Origin: Neurospora crassa OR74A
Lineage: Eukaryota > Ascomycota > Sordariomycetes > Sordariales > Sordariaceae
Length of the DNA stretch: 64,000 nucleotides
Direction of reading: 5' to 3'
Assembly (NCBI RefSeq): GCF_000182925.2
Contig: NC_026501.1
Span: 2,728,001-2,792,000, forward strand
Made by a program: the position numbers and the translations under genes. The stretch's first letter is position 1. Each line of letters opens with the position of its first letter. Under the pieces are notes generated by a model, which saw only the letters and a list, made by a program, of their open reading frames with translations, was not told the DNA's origin and made no database searches. Shown piece after piece: positions 1 to 11,147 of this stretch.

Positions 1-356
1 AGAAAGGTAACATTCAGTTCCTCCTTCTTGCAGATTGAAAAGATGGACGTTCCTGAAATATTTGGGGAAGATGATTTGGATCCTGGTAGAAGACAAATAT
101 GGAAGGTACAAAACTCAAAATCCAGGGCCATTTAACGCCAATGCCGGGCATCGGAACAAGGAGGTGTTGTATTGGGCAATAAGTGAGCAAAAAGAAACTT
201 CGTTGGGGTGGATTGACATTGTAGGTGACACTGCGGAGTGTGGAATAGATGGGTGCTGACGGTGCAGTGTATCAAAGATTGATACAGCCCGTGCGAAGTG
301 CTAAAAATAACTAAGAAAATAGATCATTTCTAGCGGAGCCCGGTCAGATTCCGATA

Positions 357-429
357 GTGGGCTAACTCTTAGCTTACCCAATGAGAGCTTTTAGCCCACT
401 TGGGCGCTTGTAGCTCGACTGTGGGCTAA
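357..429. repeat. three copies of a 9-bp GTGGGCTAA element
   Basis: GTGGGCTAA occurs directly at 357-365 and 421-429 and inverted (TTAGCCCAC) at 391-399, all within 73 bp of otherwise gene-free DNA. The first and second copies could pair as a 9-bp stem with a 25-nt loop. Whether this is a binding-site cluster, the remnant of a small mobile element or chance is not known. Confidence 0.6.
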
Positions 430-3031
430 TTCCAACCCACGGCAACTGGCCAATTAGAGGAACAAGATGGCGTGTCGTTTGGTGACTTCGAAGGGGGGGA
501 GGAGTGCTGTGCAGCAATGTGCATGCGTCACATCGTGAACCGTTGCGGTCTCCTTGCATCGTTGCACAATGACATGGTCCCGACTCCGACAACCCGAGAG
601 TGGACGATCAATCAACACCTCGCTTAGTATACTGGCTCGTCGTCGCTTGTCTATGTAGTGGCAATCTCTCATGGGCTGGTCGAAGTCCAGACTCTCGAAA
701 CATCCAGAAGATGGATATGAGAGGATGGGCAAAAGAAGGATGTCATTCAAGTAAATCAAAAGTGCAGTTGTGACCTTAGTAATGTGTTCATGAACGCGAC
801 TGTCTCGGCTGTCGCATGGTTCCGGATTCCAGATATTCCAGCTCGTTTAAAGCTTTCGACGGAGCCAAGTCCGCTGGGGAAGGGGACCATCAACAGCCAT
901 CCCGCGACGTCATCGGAGAAAGGTACCTCTAAGTTCTAATGCAGCTTGACGACCATAGGCTTGGCCTTCTGCCAGTTGGTCGCTGTGACCAGGCCGACTT
1001 GTCTTTACCCCCCTTCTCCAAGGTTTAGCAGATTTCCATGATAAATGTCACCATCCATTCTAACTTTCCCTTATCAATCTCTTTGGGACTTTGGATACCT
1101 TGTGATAAAACGCTGCGCAGGTCCTCTCTTGGTGTCTCGGGTTCCATGTATTGGCAATAGTTTCTCTCTTCCAACCAGGTATACATTGTCTTCATGAACT
1201 GAAAATGACAGCGCCTAAATCGAGAGAGCCTGATGCCTTGGAAGAAATAGACGATTTGGACATATCATGAACCACAATCAAATCCGTGATTTGAAATAGC
1301 TCTGTGTTACTGTATGAACAATCACAGAGAGGTAGTCACCGCCACTAGACCCAAAAGAAACAAAAAAACCCCTTCAAATTTTTTTTTTTTCCATCAGTGG
1401 GAGGGGTGGGGGGGTTAAATCATTATGTCTCTATTTAGGTATTCGGAGTCATGCCCAAGATGTAGTGGTTTTAGATATGACGAGCTTTCTTTCTGAATGA
1501 AAACTTGCAGATATTAGTAAATCCGTCAACAACGGTGGTAACCAGCGCCTCTTATGGCTTGGAAACTTTTGTTATCTCCTTGTTTCAAGGTGAGTATCTT
1601 GTGACCTCGGCTCTTTGCAGTTGAAAACCTTGACATTACAAAATCCGTGGGTAGATAGACGTAAATGCCTTCTTCGTGAATTGGCCTCCGTTTTGATCAA
1701 TCTGAAGAGCACATTCAACGTTGAGCCGACATCTAAAGACATGGAAGCAACTACTTGTCAAGAACGAAAAGTCCTGTGTTACGTAGCTGTCGATATAAAA
1801 GCTTCAATATGACCCGGAGGACGTCGTAGGTACAGCATATGTGAAGTCCGAGACATCCCGAAGGCCGGGGCCGTCATGCTGTCTGTATGTAGTATGTACC
1901 TTTCTTGCATACCGAGACGTCCACGAGGGTACGTACCGGGCTGAAGGCGGGAGGAGAGAGCTGGGACGAACCGATCCAAGCATTTGGATGACCAGGGGTA
2001 GCATCGTCAGTCGTCGCACTGTGACAGCGACTTCAACCTCAACCAAGCTATGGCCAAACGCACATGTGCTACAACGCGCTGAGAATTGGTTAGCAGAAGG
2101 CAAAAGGAGACATATACTTGTTGAAATCAACACTGCTGGCAAAGCAATTCGTTCGTTTCATTATCAATGGTGAGCCGGGATGGTTGAATGGGTGATATCA
2201 GATCGTTCCGGCAAATTAGTGCAGGCTTTTGATCGACATCCATGTTGCGGAGCGAGGTTAGCTCGAGGTTAGTCAATTCATCAAGCAACGAAATATGTCG
2301 TACCCTATCCCCCCTCGTTGCATGTCATTGAACCCTGGTTACACCGACAGTGAAAGACGCACGCAATCTTTTGGAACGACTCCGAGCAGACATTGCGAGG
2401 GGGCGTTCTACTGGGAGGTTAAAAGGCTTAGTTTTGTGCACGTGAGGGGCGTTTCGGGGGGTAAAACGAAGGAATGCTTTCACAAACGCTCTATGTTTCA
2501 TCCGCAACGAAACAATCGGCTTCTTAATCGATCTTCGTACTACAACCCAAACCTTGCATTCTTGTGTCTTCCCCAGGAATTGACCAAGTCGAAAGGCGTC
2601 CTTTGTTGTCCTGAAAATCCAAGCCTAGGTAAATGCGGCTCGATTTTCCACGGGGACGGGCTAGTCTAAACTCTGTTTACTGTGCATCGGATGTTTGTCA
2701 CAGCCTCACAGTGTCCCTGAAGCGTGAAGCGAGATGGCGTCGGCTGGCTGACGGAAGGGTGTCAACCAGTTGCGGGGTGTTTTGGGCTTTCACGTTCGTC
2801 CTCTCGTCCAAACTTCCGGCGCAAATACAGGCCAGAGTAGGACGTGCCAGATGGGCAGAAGAACGAAAACCAACGCAATGGACCCTGTCGGGGATGAGAG
2901 ATGAAGGAGAGCCTTGTCCGCCAAGACCTGACTCGTGTGTCCCTCGACTTCCTTCGTTGTGATTGCCCGCAGTTGATGTAGGTGTCCCTTGGGTGGTGTG
3001 GTATCCACCTCGCTCCGGCTGCTACAGTACC

Positions 3032-3043
3032 TAGTGTACACTA
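3032..3043. repeat. 12-bp perfect palindrome TAGTGTACACTA
   Basis: A perfect 12-bp palindrome about 800 bp upstream of the MADS-box start. It lies inside a looser dyad that begins with ACCTA and ends with TAGGT. It resembles the TAGGTACCTA-like elements seen at other promoters in this window. Confidence 0.5.
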
Positions 3044-3854
3044 CATAGGTAAGCACCGTGGCACCCACGCTCCACGGCAGGGCACCCAAGGGACCGGACC
3101 CTCCACCCCCCTCCACAACCTACGGTAGTGGCTTGAATGGGTAGCCCGTCCGTCAGTTCATCCCCAGCCGAACTGTGTGTTAGGAGGTACTAGTGCAGCG
3201 GTGCCCCAGGCCCTGGGCTCTCCCCCCTTCGCGCACTCCCGTCGCTCGTCTGTCCTCTTTCCCCCAACTTGCGTGTGAACGTGAAGAAGACGATCTATTA
3301 TTAGCATCATCAAGCCAGCCTCATCTGCATCGACCGGCGCCGCAAGGTACTGCAGTACTACAACGTCTTCGAACATCCTTTGCATTGCTAGATATTTTAT
3401 ATCCAGATACCGGCTGCCGACGAAGAGCTGGCGACCTTGCCGGTGGTGTTGACGACTTCACTCTTCTAGCAGACGTCCTCCCCGAATCCTCCATTAGCAG
3501 CACATCCAGCTTCTGCATCAATTTCGTTGTCCTTGGCCATCGATAGGCCTTTGCTTGTTCTTTCACTGCAAGCGTCGACATAGTGCCAGTCGCATATATA
3601 TGCCAATCGTGCCTCCACAGCATCATCGGATCGAATCACTCCCGTTCCGACCCGAGGACCGCATACTCGGCGCTGTCAACTACAAACATCCGACGACATC
3701 CCGACTTCCCAACGCGTTGTCTCACCACTCACACGTTGCTGTTTTGTCGAATCCATCGTGTTGATAACTGATACAGAATTCCACTTCCGTGGCCCCGATA
3801 AAATCACACCTGTATTGATCTGATCGCAGTGCTCTGCACATACACCTCGCCAAG

Positions 3855-5865
3855 ATGGGCAGGAGGAAGATAGAAATCAAGGCCATTAAGGATGACAGGA
3901 ATCGCTCTGTGTAAGCGTTCAACCTCGGTGGAAAATGCTCCATTGTAGCTGGTACTGATGCTCCGGAACACACAGAACATTCTTGAAGCGCAAAGGGGGG
4001 TTGTTCAAGAAAGCCCATGAGCTTTCCGTCCTGTGCTCTGTCGACGTTGCCGTTATTATCTTTGGCAACAACAAAAAGCTGTACGAATATTCATCCAGTA
4101 ATATTCGCGATATATTACAACGATATACCTACGTAAGCAGACCCCAAGAAGATTGTTTTTTTTCGACATCAAGTACTTACCATGATACACCGTACAGCAC
4201 GGAGGACCTAATGAGCACAAAGGCCCTTCCGATTTCAATGGTGGCGCCGACGACGATGACGACGATGACGAGAATGGGACTAATTCGCAAGGGGAACAAC
4301 ATATGATGTACCAACCAAACCCGCCAGTTTCATACCCCTTTCTCCGGCACACAAGTCTGTCGGACTCACCCCCAGTACCAAACGGCGCGTTCGGGCCCCA
4401 GCCGGGACATCAAATGAGCCGCGCCCATACTCCCCAGCCGCCCTTCGTCGCTCGGCCACCATCTGTCAACGATATCCGAAGGCTGAGGCCCGGGCAGCCG
4501 GTTCGTCCTGCGGGAGTCGCCCAGGAACTTCAAAATAGGAGCGCCTTTGTGCCATCGCCTCCCATCTACAACTCACAACCACCTGCTTCCATGGCGCCTA
4601 CTCACGGTCTTCCCACACAGCTGCATCCCCAGTATCCCTTCCAGCCGTCTCAACCACCTGCTCATTCCATGCAACAGTTCGAGGACCAGAGAAGATCGCC
4701 TCTTCCTCCGACTTTTGTGTCTCAACCACCACCACATCCAGCACATCGCCATTCTACGTCCCCGCCTGAACTTCTCCAACCGCAGATCCCGCAGCAACAA
4801 GTACATCGCCATTCTGCCTCTCCTCAAGTTCACCAAGCCCAGCTTCCACAGCAGCCGCAGCGGCTACCGAGCGCAAATATGTCGCCTCCTCCGCCACAGC
4901 CAGCTCAACCGCCTCAGCAGCAGCAGCAGCAGCACCGTCACCAGCAGCAACAACCTCAGTCTATGCCTAATCAAAACCTTCAACCTCCTGCACCGCCAAA
5001 GCCAGAATCTATGGAGAGACCACGCCGGCTGATCCCCGCGCTGAATACGTCGGTCAAGAACCCTGGGCAGGGCAGTGTTTTTACGCCAATCGAACCAGAG
5101 AACAAGTCTATTCTGTCACAGCATTTTGCCGCGTTCCGTCCAGAAATCAAGTCCGAGTCGCCGAACAATCGGTCGCAGTCTGTCGATGGCGGTAACGTAT
5201 CTAAGCCTAATACCTCTACACCATCTATCCAGCTCTCCAGTGCACATGGCCAGGGGTCAGCTCAAAGAACGAATTCATTGACGGTAATCTCACAATCGAC
5301 GCTTCCTCCGCCATCCCGGCCCCAACACCTACGTGTGGGAGGTGGACCACTGCGACCGCGGCTTAAGGTGCAGATTCCGGACGACTCGGATAGCGGAAGC
5401 GCTGCTGGATCGGCAAGTTCTCCTCGTGTTACAACCACAACGGACTCCGCTCCACAACCGCTAAAGACCGGCTCTGTACTTCCACCACCGTCACCATCGG
5501 CCTCCAATCTACCTTCTGCGGGTGCCACAGGACCACCTAATCCCTTTGCCCCTCGATCAACAATTCAGCACAACAACAATATGAACATTGACACTCCCGT
5601 TTCTGCTCTCCCATCTCGATTTCTGGGCGATCTGCTGCCTAGTCCCAGCAGATTCTATCCTGAATGGGGATATGGCATCAGCGCGGAGAGCAACACGCTT
5701 CCTAGTCCATTGAACTTTGCTACACCTGTTAATGGAACCGGGCCATCGTTCTTGAGAGACGATCCCACTCCACTGAAGAGGAAGAGCCCCGAGACGAAAA
5801 GTACTGGGCCCGAGAATGACACTGGGAACAATCAAGATGCTAAACGGATGCGGCTCGAATCTTAG
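3855..5865 (+). CDS. rlmA: MADS-box transcription factor, Rlm1/RlmA (MEF2-type)
   Basis: Three exons are read: 3855-3910, 3976-4132 and 4198-5865, giving about 626 aa. Residues 1-60 form a complete MADS box that begins [11 protein letters not shown] and contains [17 protein letters not shown] and a variant of the IIF..NKLYEY strand. A MEF2-like extension follows, then an acidic Asp run. The rest is low complexity, rich in Pro, Gln and Ser, with a short polyQ (4915-4953), as in fungal Rlm1 homologues. In yeast and Aspergillus this family is the nuclear output of the Slt2/MpkA cell-wall-integrity MAP kinase and drives chitin and glucan synthesis genes. Exon 1 was chosen because it supplies the invariant N-terminus; the splice junctions keep frame and use good GTAAGC...CAG and GTAAGC...CAG sites. 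SP/TP sites for MAPK are plentiful in the tail, but a docking site was not defined. Confidence 0.93.
4915..4953 (+). repeat. CAG/CAA polyglutamine tract in the MADS factor
   Basis: Six pure CAG codons, then His-Arg-His, then mixed CAG/CAA codons, inside a Pro/Gln-rich activation-type region. Pure CAG stretches can change length between strains. Confidence 0.85.
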
Positions 5866-6446
5866 GTCGACCCCGTCATCTCTTTCTTCACTTTCTGTTC
5901 CTGAATACTTATTGTAACAAAATAATACTCTTAGCATGGTATAGCGGCGTTCGTGATTGACTTTTTATTGGCTCTCATTCCCTTGGGCATGGGTTTTTCT
6001 TTTCATTTCATTTTATTGATCTTCTATTTTTCCTATCTTTTCTCCAAATAGTTTTTCCAATTTTTATGATGGCCTGATCGGATAGAGCCTAAGGAAGTTT
6101 ACGGTCAAGTGGTTTTACGGCGTTGTATGGTGTAAGGCGCGTTAGATCAAGGACTACTTGGTGTATCAAGTTATTGTTGCTTTCCAGCCCTCTTCTTGCC
6201 GAAACATAGTGCAACTTCAATGTCACTCCTTCCCTCTTGCGCTGCTTCCAACGTGTTATAGAATCATCACTGGAAGATACATAGTGCAGTCTTCAAGTCC
6301 AACCAATGAGTTCCATCTATTGAGATCTAAGTCACATTTTCTTGGGTATCGTGTAAAGTCTCATACCATCGTAGAGGTAGGTTTAAAACCCCCCCCGCAC
6401 GCGCGTGGCCAGCAGGCCCCGTCTCTCTTCACCTCTGCCTGCTCCC
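5866..6446. other. tail-to-tail intergenic region
   Basis: This region lies between the 3' ends of the MADS gene (+) and the FRG1-like gene (-). It has T-rich stretches around 5960-6060 suited to 3' UTR and poly(A) signals. No gene or RNA is recognised. Confidence 0.6.
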
Positions 6447-7425
6447 TTAACCATACTTGTCGTGTTTTCCCTTCACTTTCAAATCTAACATGACCTCATG
6501 ATAATTACCCTCCCTCCTCGCCCTCTTCAATTTCTTCACTTCGTCCTCCTCCAATCTCCTCCCCACGGCCTCCTCTAGCTCGCGCCGGCTAATCTTCTCC
6601 CGCGCCTTCTCCTCCTTCGACGCCTTGATCCGCGGCTTGAACCGCGCCTGCATCCGGATTCGCAGCGTGGAATCGAACGAGATCTCTGTCGCATCGCCGC
6701 GCACCTCAGGTGCCGCGTTAGCTTTTGATGAATTCGATGCGCGGACTGTTAAGAATGTGTCCCGTAAAGTTTGGATTTGGAAGGTGCCAGGTGTGTCGAA
6801 GGTCGGGATTATGGTGAAGGATTCGAGGGAGGTGATGGCATCGGAGTTAGCGGTGAAGAGACCAATTTTGTCGCAGCTTAGGTACCTAGTAAAATCACAG
6901 GGAGAACTGATTAGTAATTATTCGGATAGGACGAGTTTTGGTCGGAACCGGGAAGAATGAAGGGGGCTTCTCAGAAGAAACTTTGATCATAACGTACTTC
7001 CCATGATGCCCTTTAAACCTATGATTCTCTGTTCCCACAATCTTATTCGCCACCCACACCTGCCTCACATCGTGCGGTTCCGCCGTCGCCGGGTTGCCGT
7101 CCACAATATTCTCGATGGGCAAAGTAAACACCTTGCCCGTGACGTCGCAGGCGAGCGCAGTCGGAGGCTCGGTCGGGAGGACGAACATGATGGGACCAGA
7201 TACGTCGGAGGGCGTGTCGGCAGATACCCAGCTGTCGTCGTGTTCCTCGCCTTCTATTTCTTCATTGGAAGCGGTGGCGGCAGTAGTGGTGATATCGGAA
7301 CTGGTGGCTGATGCTTTGAATTGCTTCTTTTGCCGTTCTGGAACGTCATCGTCGTTTTGGTCGGTTGTTGTGCGTTTTCTCTTTTTGGCCTTTTTGTCGC
7401 CCTTAAAGGTGAGAGGTTTCACCAT
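6447..7425 (-). CDS. frg1: FRG1-like actin/RNA-associated protein
   Basis: Two exons are read on the minus strand, 7425-6998 and 6885-6447, giving about 288 aa. The splice (GTACGT...CTAG) joins GHHGKY to LSCDKIGLFTANSDAI. The protein has a Lys/Arg-rich N-terminus with nuclear-localisation character (KKAKKRKR), an acidic linker, then a beta-trefoil FRG1 core. The C-terminal signature includes EVRGDATEISFDSTLRIRMQ, a Lys-rich stretch, and LKRARREGNYHEVMLDLKVK. In animals and fission yeast FRG1 is a nuclear/nucleolar protein linked to pre-mRNA processing, ribosome biogenesis and actin bundling; the fungal function is inferred from that. The length fits fungal members. It is head-to-head with the dioxygenase-like gene starting at 8008. 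Confidence 0.88.
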
Positions 7426-8007
7426 ATTTGATGCTCCGTCGGACTGTATGTGGCTGTTTTGCGGTCTGCTTTCGAAAGTTATGGTTCAATCGAGCGCGTG
7501 TGTTGACGTGACCGATCCGACCGACGATGATGGAAACAAGACAAGTCCATAGCGGTACCTACCTCTACATACCTAGGTACCTACCTAAAGGTAGATAAGA
7601 TCGAAGTCTTATCGATAAGAAATTCAACGGTCCTTGCCCCATCATGCTTGCTGGGCAAACCCCGCTTCGGGGTGCGGCAGTGGAAGGCCCGGAAATGCCC
7701 GTTGGAGCCGGCCGGGCCCCCACTCATGCCCCATCTCTCGGCCGGGCCCACTTCCCTTGTCGAGCAGGTCCGTAAGGCTTTGGCAGACTCTGAGCGGCTC
7801 GGGAACTGGTTAGCGTCGGCCATCGACTTGGTTGGTTCCTTGAGTATCTTATAAGATCCAGACGATACGTAAGTCGTTTAGAAACGGAAAATTTTACGAG
7901 GTAATACAAGTCAGACCTGTGATCCTCTTCGGCGGTGACGGCTTTCCTTGATCGCTTTAGTATCTGAACGATTTGTTCAACAGTTTATCTTTCGACCACT
8001 TATAGAA
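7426..8007. promoter_or_regulatory. bidirectional promoter region with TAGGTACCTA motifs
   Basis: A 582-bp region between two divergent starts. Around 7556-7592 lie several overlapping GTACCTACCT / CCTAGGTACC elements, the densest cluster of this motif in the window. GC-rich sequence at 7650-7760 carries no recognisable gene. Shared regulation of the two flanking genes is an inference from distance only. Confidence 0.5.
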
Positions 8008-9232
8008 ATGGCGCCCATTGCACAGGCGGTTACGGTATCTTTGAATGATTTGAAGAACGGTAAATTACCCGTCACACTCGAGCGTATTACCTCGATTATA
8101 AGCCGGCCGCTCTGACTACAGATCAGGGTTGACGAATTTTAAATGACCCTACTGACATGGCATCTTGACAGGAACTGTCTCCTTAGAGGCACTCGAGGAG
8201 GCGTTTGGTCCCGATTCACTCGGCATCCTGGTCGTTAAGGACGTCCCCGCGGAATTCGCTGAGCTGCGCCACCGATTGCTATCTTACTCCTCGTACCTTG
8301 GAAACCTTCCCAAGTCCGAACTTGACCGGCTCGAAAACGAAAAGGCCAAGTATCTGACTGGCTGGTCGCTCGGCAAGGAGACTTTGAAAAATGGCCAGGT
8401 CGACAACCTGAAGGGTTCCTACTATGCCAACTGCGCCTTTTATGTTGACCCTTCGTTGTCTTGCGCAAAGCCGACGGAGGAGTTCAACCCCGATAACTTC
8501 CCCGAATACTTGTCGCCCAACCTGTGGCCCCAGGAGAGCACCCTGCCTGGATTCAAGCCTACCTTTGAAGATCTCTGTCGCTTGATTATCGACGTTGCCG
8601 TCCTTGTTGCGCGTGCCTGCGACCGATTCGCCGAGAAGCAGATTGCTGGCTATCCGGCGGGCTATCTAGAGGGTGTCGTGAAGACCTCGACTACCACCAA
8701 GGCCCGTCTCCTGCATTACTTCCCCGAGGAGGCGACCGCGACGGATGCCAGCAAGGAGAGCAACAAGGAGGAGGAGGGCGATGAGGACGACTGGTGCGCC
8801 ACCCATCTTGACCACGGTTGTCTTACCGGCTTGACCTCCGCCATGTTCGTCGACGAGGCGGCCACGCCCCCAGTTGTCAACCCATCGGTAAATGGCTCGC
8901 TACCCCCTCTGGGCGAGCTCCCTACATCTCCAGACCCGAAGGCAGGCCTCTACATCAAGTCCCGCACGGGCCAGACGGTACAGGTCAAGATTCCCCGTGA
9001 TTGCATCGCCTTTCAGACGGGCGAGGCTTTGGAGCGTATCACGGGCGGCAAGTTCAAAGCGGTGCCGCACTTTGTACGGGGTGCGCGGGCTGAGATGAGC
9101 GCCGGGAGGATTGCGCGCAACACGCTTGCGGTGTTCACTCAGCCCAACTTGGGCGATGAGGTTGACATGGAGCAGCACATTACCTTTGGAGAGTTTGCGC
9201 GGGGCATCGTTGCCAAAAACACTGTTTCTTGA
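8008..9232 (+). CDS. 2-oxoglutarate/Fe(II) dioxygenase-like (isopenicillin N synthase fold)
   Basis: Two exons are read, 8008-8059 and 8172-9232, giving about 370 aa. The first exon (MAPIAQAVTVSLNDLKN) joins in frame through a GTAAAT...ACAG intron. The C-terminal half has a double-stranded beta-helix metal triad: THLDHGCLTG gives His229 and Asp231, and VPHFVRG gives His317. An Arg-x-Thr pair (333/335, IARNTLAVF) fits the 2OG or substrate carboxylate site. The spacing between Asp and the second His is longer than in isopenicillin N synthase. An acidic Glu/Asp/Lys insert (about 197-210) precedes the first His. The family oxidises small molecules using Fe(II) and usually 2-oxoglutarate. The substrate cannot be named, and no biosynthetic cluster genes surround it, so a conserved primary role is more likely than secondary metabolism. 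Confidence 0.82.
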
Positions 9233-10074
9233 AGGCCGTGATTTGGGAATCTCGGAAGGATGTGACAGTTTAAACTGATCTTGATGATTGAACGAATGCA
9301 TTTTGTACCAAAACAAATGTGTAATGATGGTGTTGTAGGCATGAAAAGCCTCGGGGCTTTTCGTCGTGTTTACACTTTACCCCTGTTGGTACCCCTTGAT
9401 TGTCTTCGCGACCCCCTGTCGATGGAAAAGTCGATGAATTCTTGGCATTGATCCGTTAGATGTGTTCATGCAGGGGTTTGCGTCCGCTTGGTCCGGGTTG
9501 CCGGCCTGGCAAGTACCTGATGCTGTCCCGGGCTCCCGGCACATGCAGGTTCAACAATGCCACTGGAGCTTCGCAAATTCGCGCTAGAAGTGGTGGACAG
9601 CGCCTGCCATGACGCTGCCCGTTGCGCGTCGCCTGACGGGAACGAAGGGCCCCGAGACGGACGGGACGGGACCCTCTTGACCTCGTCCGCCAGAAACTTG
9701 AGATTGTATCTCCGTGACCTCCGACAAGTCTTGCCGCTCTCCGCTGCTTAGGTCTACAATGATTGGAAGGACAACCGGCCGCTAACTGTCCGCCCGGCTG
9801 CATTCTCCCCATCACATTCTCTTCCCCGGAAGCCGAAACAGTTGGTCCTTGTCATCCACCCGTTGGCGTGTCCGCTCTTAGCTCTGCTTCTACATCGCGC
9901 TCCACCGACTCGCTCGGATCGGATCAATTGGCGCAGTTCAACCTCTCTGACCCGGGTTTCTTTCTTTTCTCCCATCTCTCTTCCATCCCATCGTCGACTG
10001 GTCCCCCAGCCACACATACATCCAATCGCGGAAAACGACGACTTGATACGGACCACGGCCCACGTTTCCGCACA
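9233..10074. other. intergenic region
   Basis: This holds the 3' end of the dioxygenase-like gene and the promoter and leader of the membrane-protein gene at 10075. The frame of the downstream gene stays open upstream to about 9763, but the signal peptide at 10075 argues for the later start. No RNA gene is seen. Confidence 0.5.
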
Positions 10075-11147
10075 ATGCTTGCGACCATTCCCGCTCTCTC
10101 CGCCGCCACATGGCTCATGCTCTTGGGCACGAGTTCGGCCATGCCGGCGGGCGTTTTCGAGAGTACCGAGGCTTCCATCACTGGTTCCTCTACCGCCACT
10201 GCCGTTGCGCCAGATATCACTGCCCTCACAGCAGTTTGGACCACTGTCAACGATAGAGGCAGGCCCATTACCGTTACCCCCGTGCTCACTACCATCGACG
10301 GTACGCCGACCGTGATCTCTGCTGCCCCAGTCCCCACATCCGACGACGAGATCATCATCGACGATGAGTTACCACCATTCGAGAAGACCGGGAGCGGCGC
10401 CTTCGAGCAGTGTCATAACAAAGATGGTCCATATGCGCCTTTCTGCGAGCCTTCTCATGGGCAAAACATTTCTATCAACACGGACCAGCACAGTACGTGA
10501 TTTCCTTCCTCGTCTTTAACCTCCCGAATTAGCAGAACGAAGCTGACAATCTCTGCCTCAAAGTTACCTGGGACCCCGAATATTTCGGGCACAACACCTC
10601 CATCAAGATCGTCGCCTTCTACGACCAGAAGGGCACTGACCAAGCCTTTGCTACCGACTACATGTCCTCCGGTTGGGGCTACTACGAGTGGAATGTGAAG
10701 AAGAATCTCTTCTCTCCTAAGCAGTACAAGAAGCAGCATGCGCTCAACATCACCATTGGTTTCGGCGCCAAGAACCACAACGACCACCGAGTCCACTGGG
10801 TCCGTGGTCCCACTGTTACCATTGTCCGTACCCGCCGCTTTCACGAGCACAAGAACGAGCTTCCTGATGGCGCAGCCCTGTACATTGGCATTCCCGCCAT
10901 TGTTGGTTTCGTCCTGCTCGTGTCATGCGGTACCTGCCTGATGAACAGGAAGCTAAGACGTATTGGCGTTGGTAGCGTCATGGGCCGTGGAAAGGGCTAC
11001 AACCTCCTTGGTAAGAGCAAGAAGAAGGGTCTTTTCGGGAAGAAGAACAAGGATGAAGGTATCAGACTCATGGGGCGTGACGAGTTTGAGGTGGATGACC
11101 GGGATTATAGGGACACCCCTGACATGGAGGACCGTTGGAACCGGTAA
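10075..11147 (+). CDS. secreted type I single-pass membrane protein, conserved fungal family of unknown role
   Basis: Two exons are read, 10075-10492 and 10564-11147, giving about 333 aa. The start at 10075 gives a clear signal peptide (MLATIPALSAATWLMLL, ending near SSAMPA). A Ser/Thr-rich ectodomain follows with the pattern AVWTTVNDRGRPITVTPVLT. After it comes a Cys-containing segment (QCHNKDGPYAPFC) and a beta-rich module beginning HITWDPEYFGHNTS. One transmembrane helix lies at about 242-258 (ALYIGIPAIVGFVLLVSC). The cytosolic tail is strongly basic, with KKKGLFGKKNK and an acidic end. The WDP/NxS module recalls Kre9/Knh1-type Ser/Thr-rich cell-surface proteins, but this is weak. Topology suggests a plasma-membrane or ER protein facing the wall. 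I cannot assign a molecular function. Confidence 0.82.

Larger units (their letters stand above)
1..3854. other. gene-free stretch and probable 5' region of the MADS gene
   Basis: I see no gene here that I can support. Open frames are short (up to about 125 codons), overlap on both strands, and have no recognisable domain, codon bias or splice structure. The last several hundred bases (about 3200-3854) are pyrimidine-rich and probably hold the promoter and leader of the MADS-box gene that starts at 3855. Small repeats at 357-429 and a palindrome at 3032-3043 are listed separately. A lineage-specific short gene or a non-coding RNA cannot be excluded. Confidence 0.5.
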
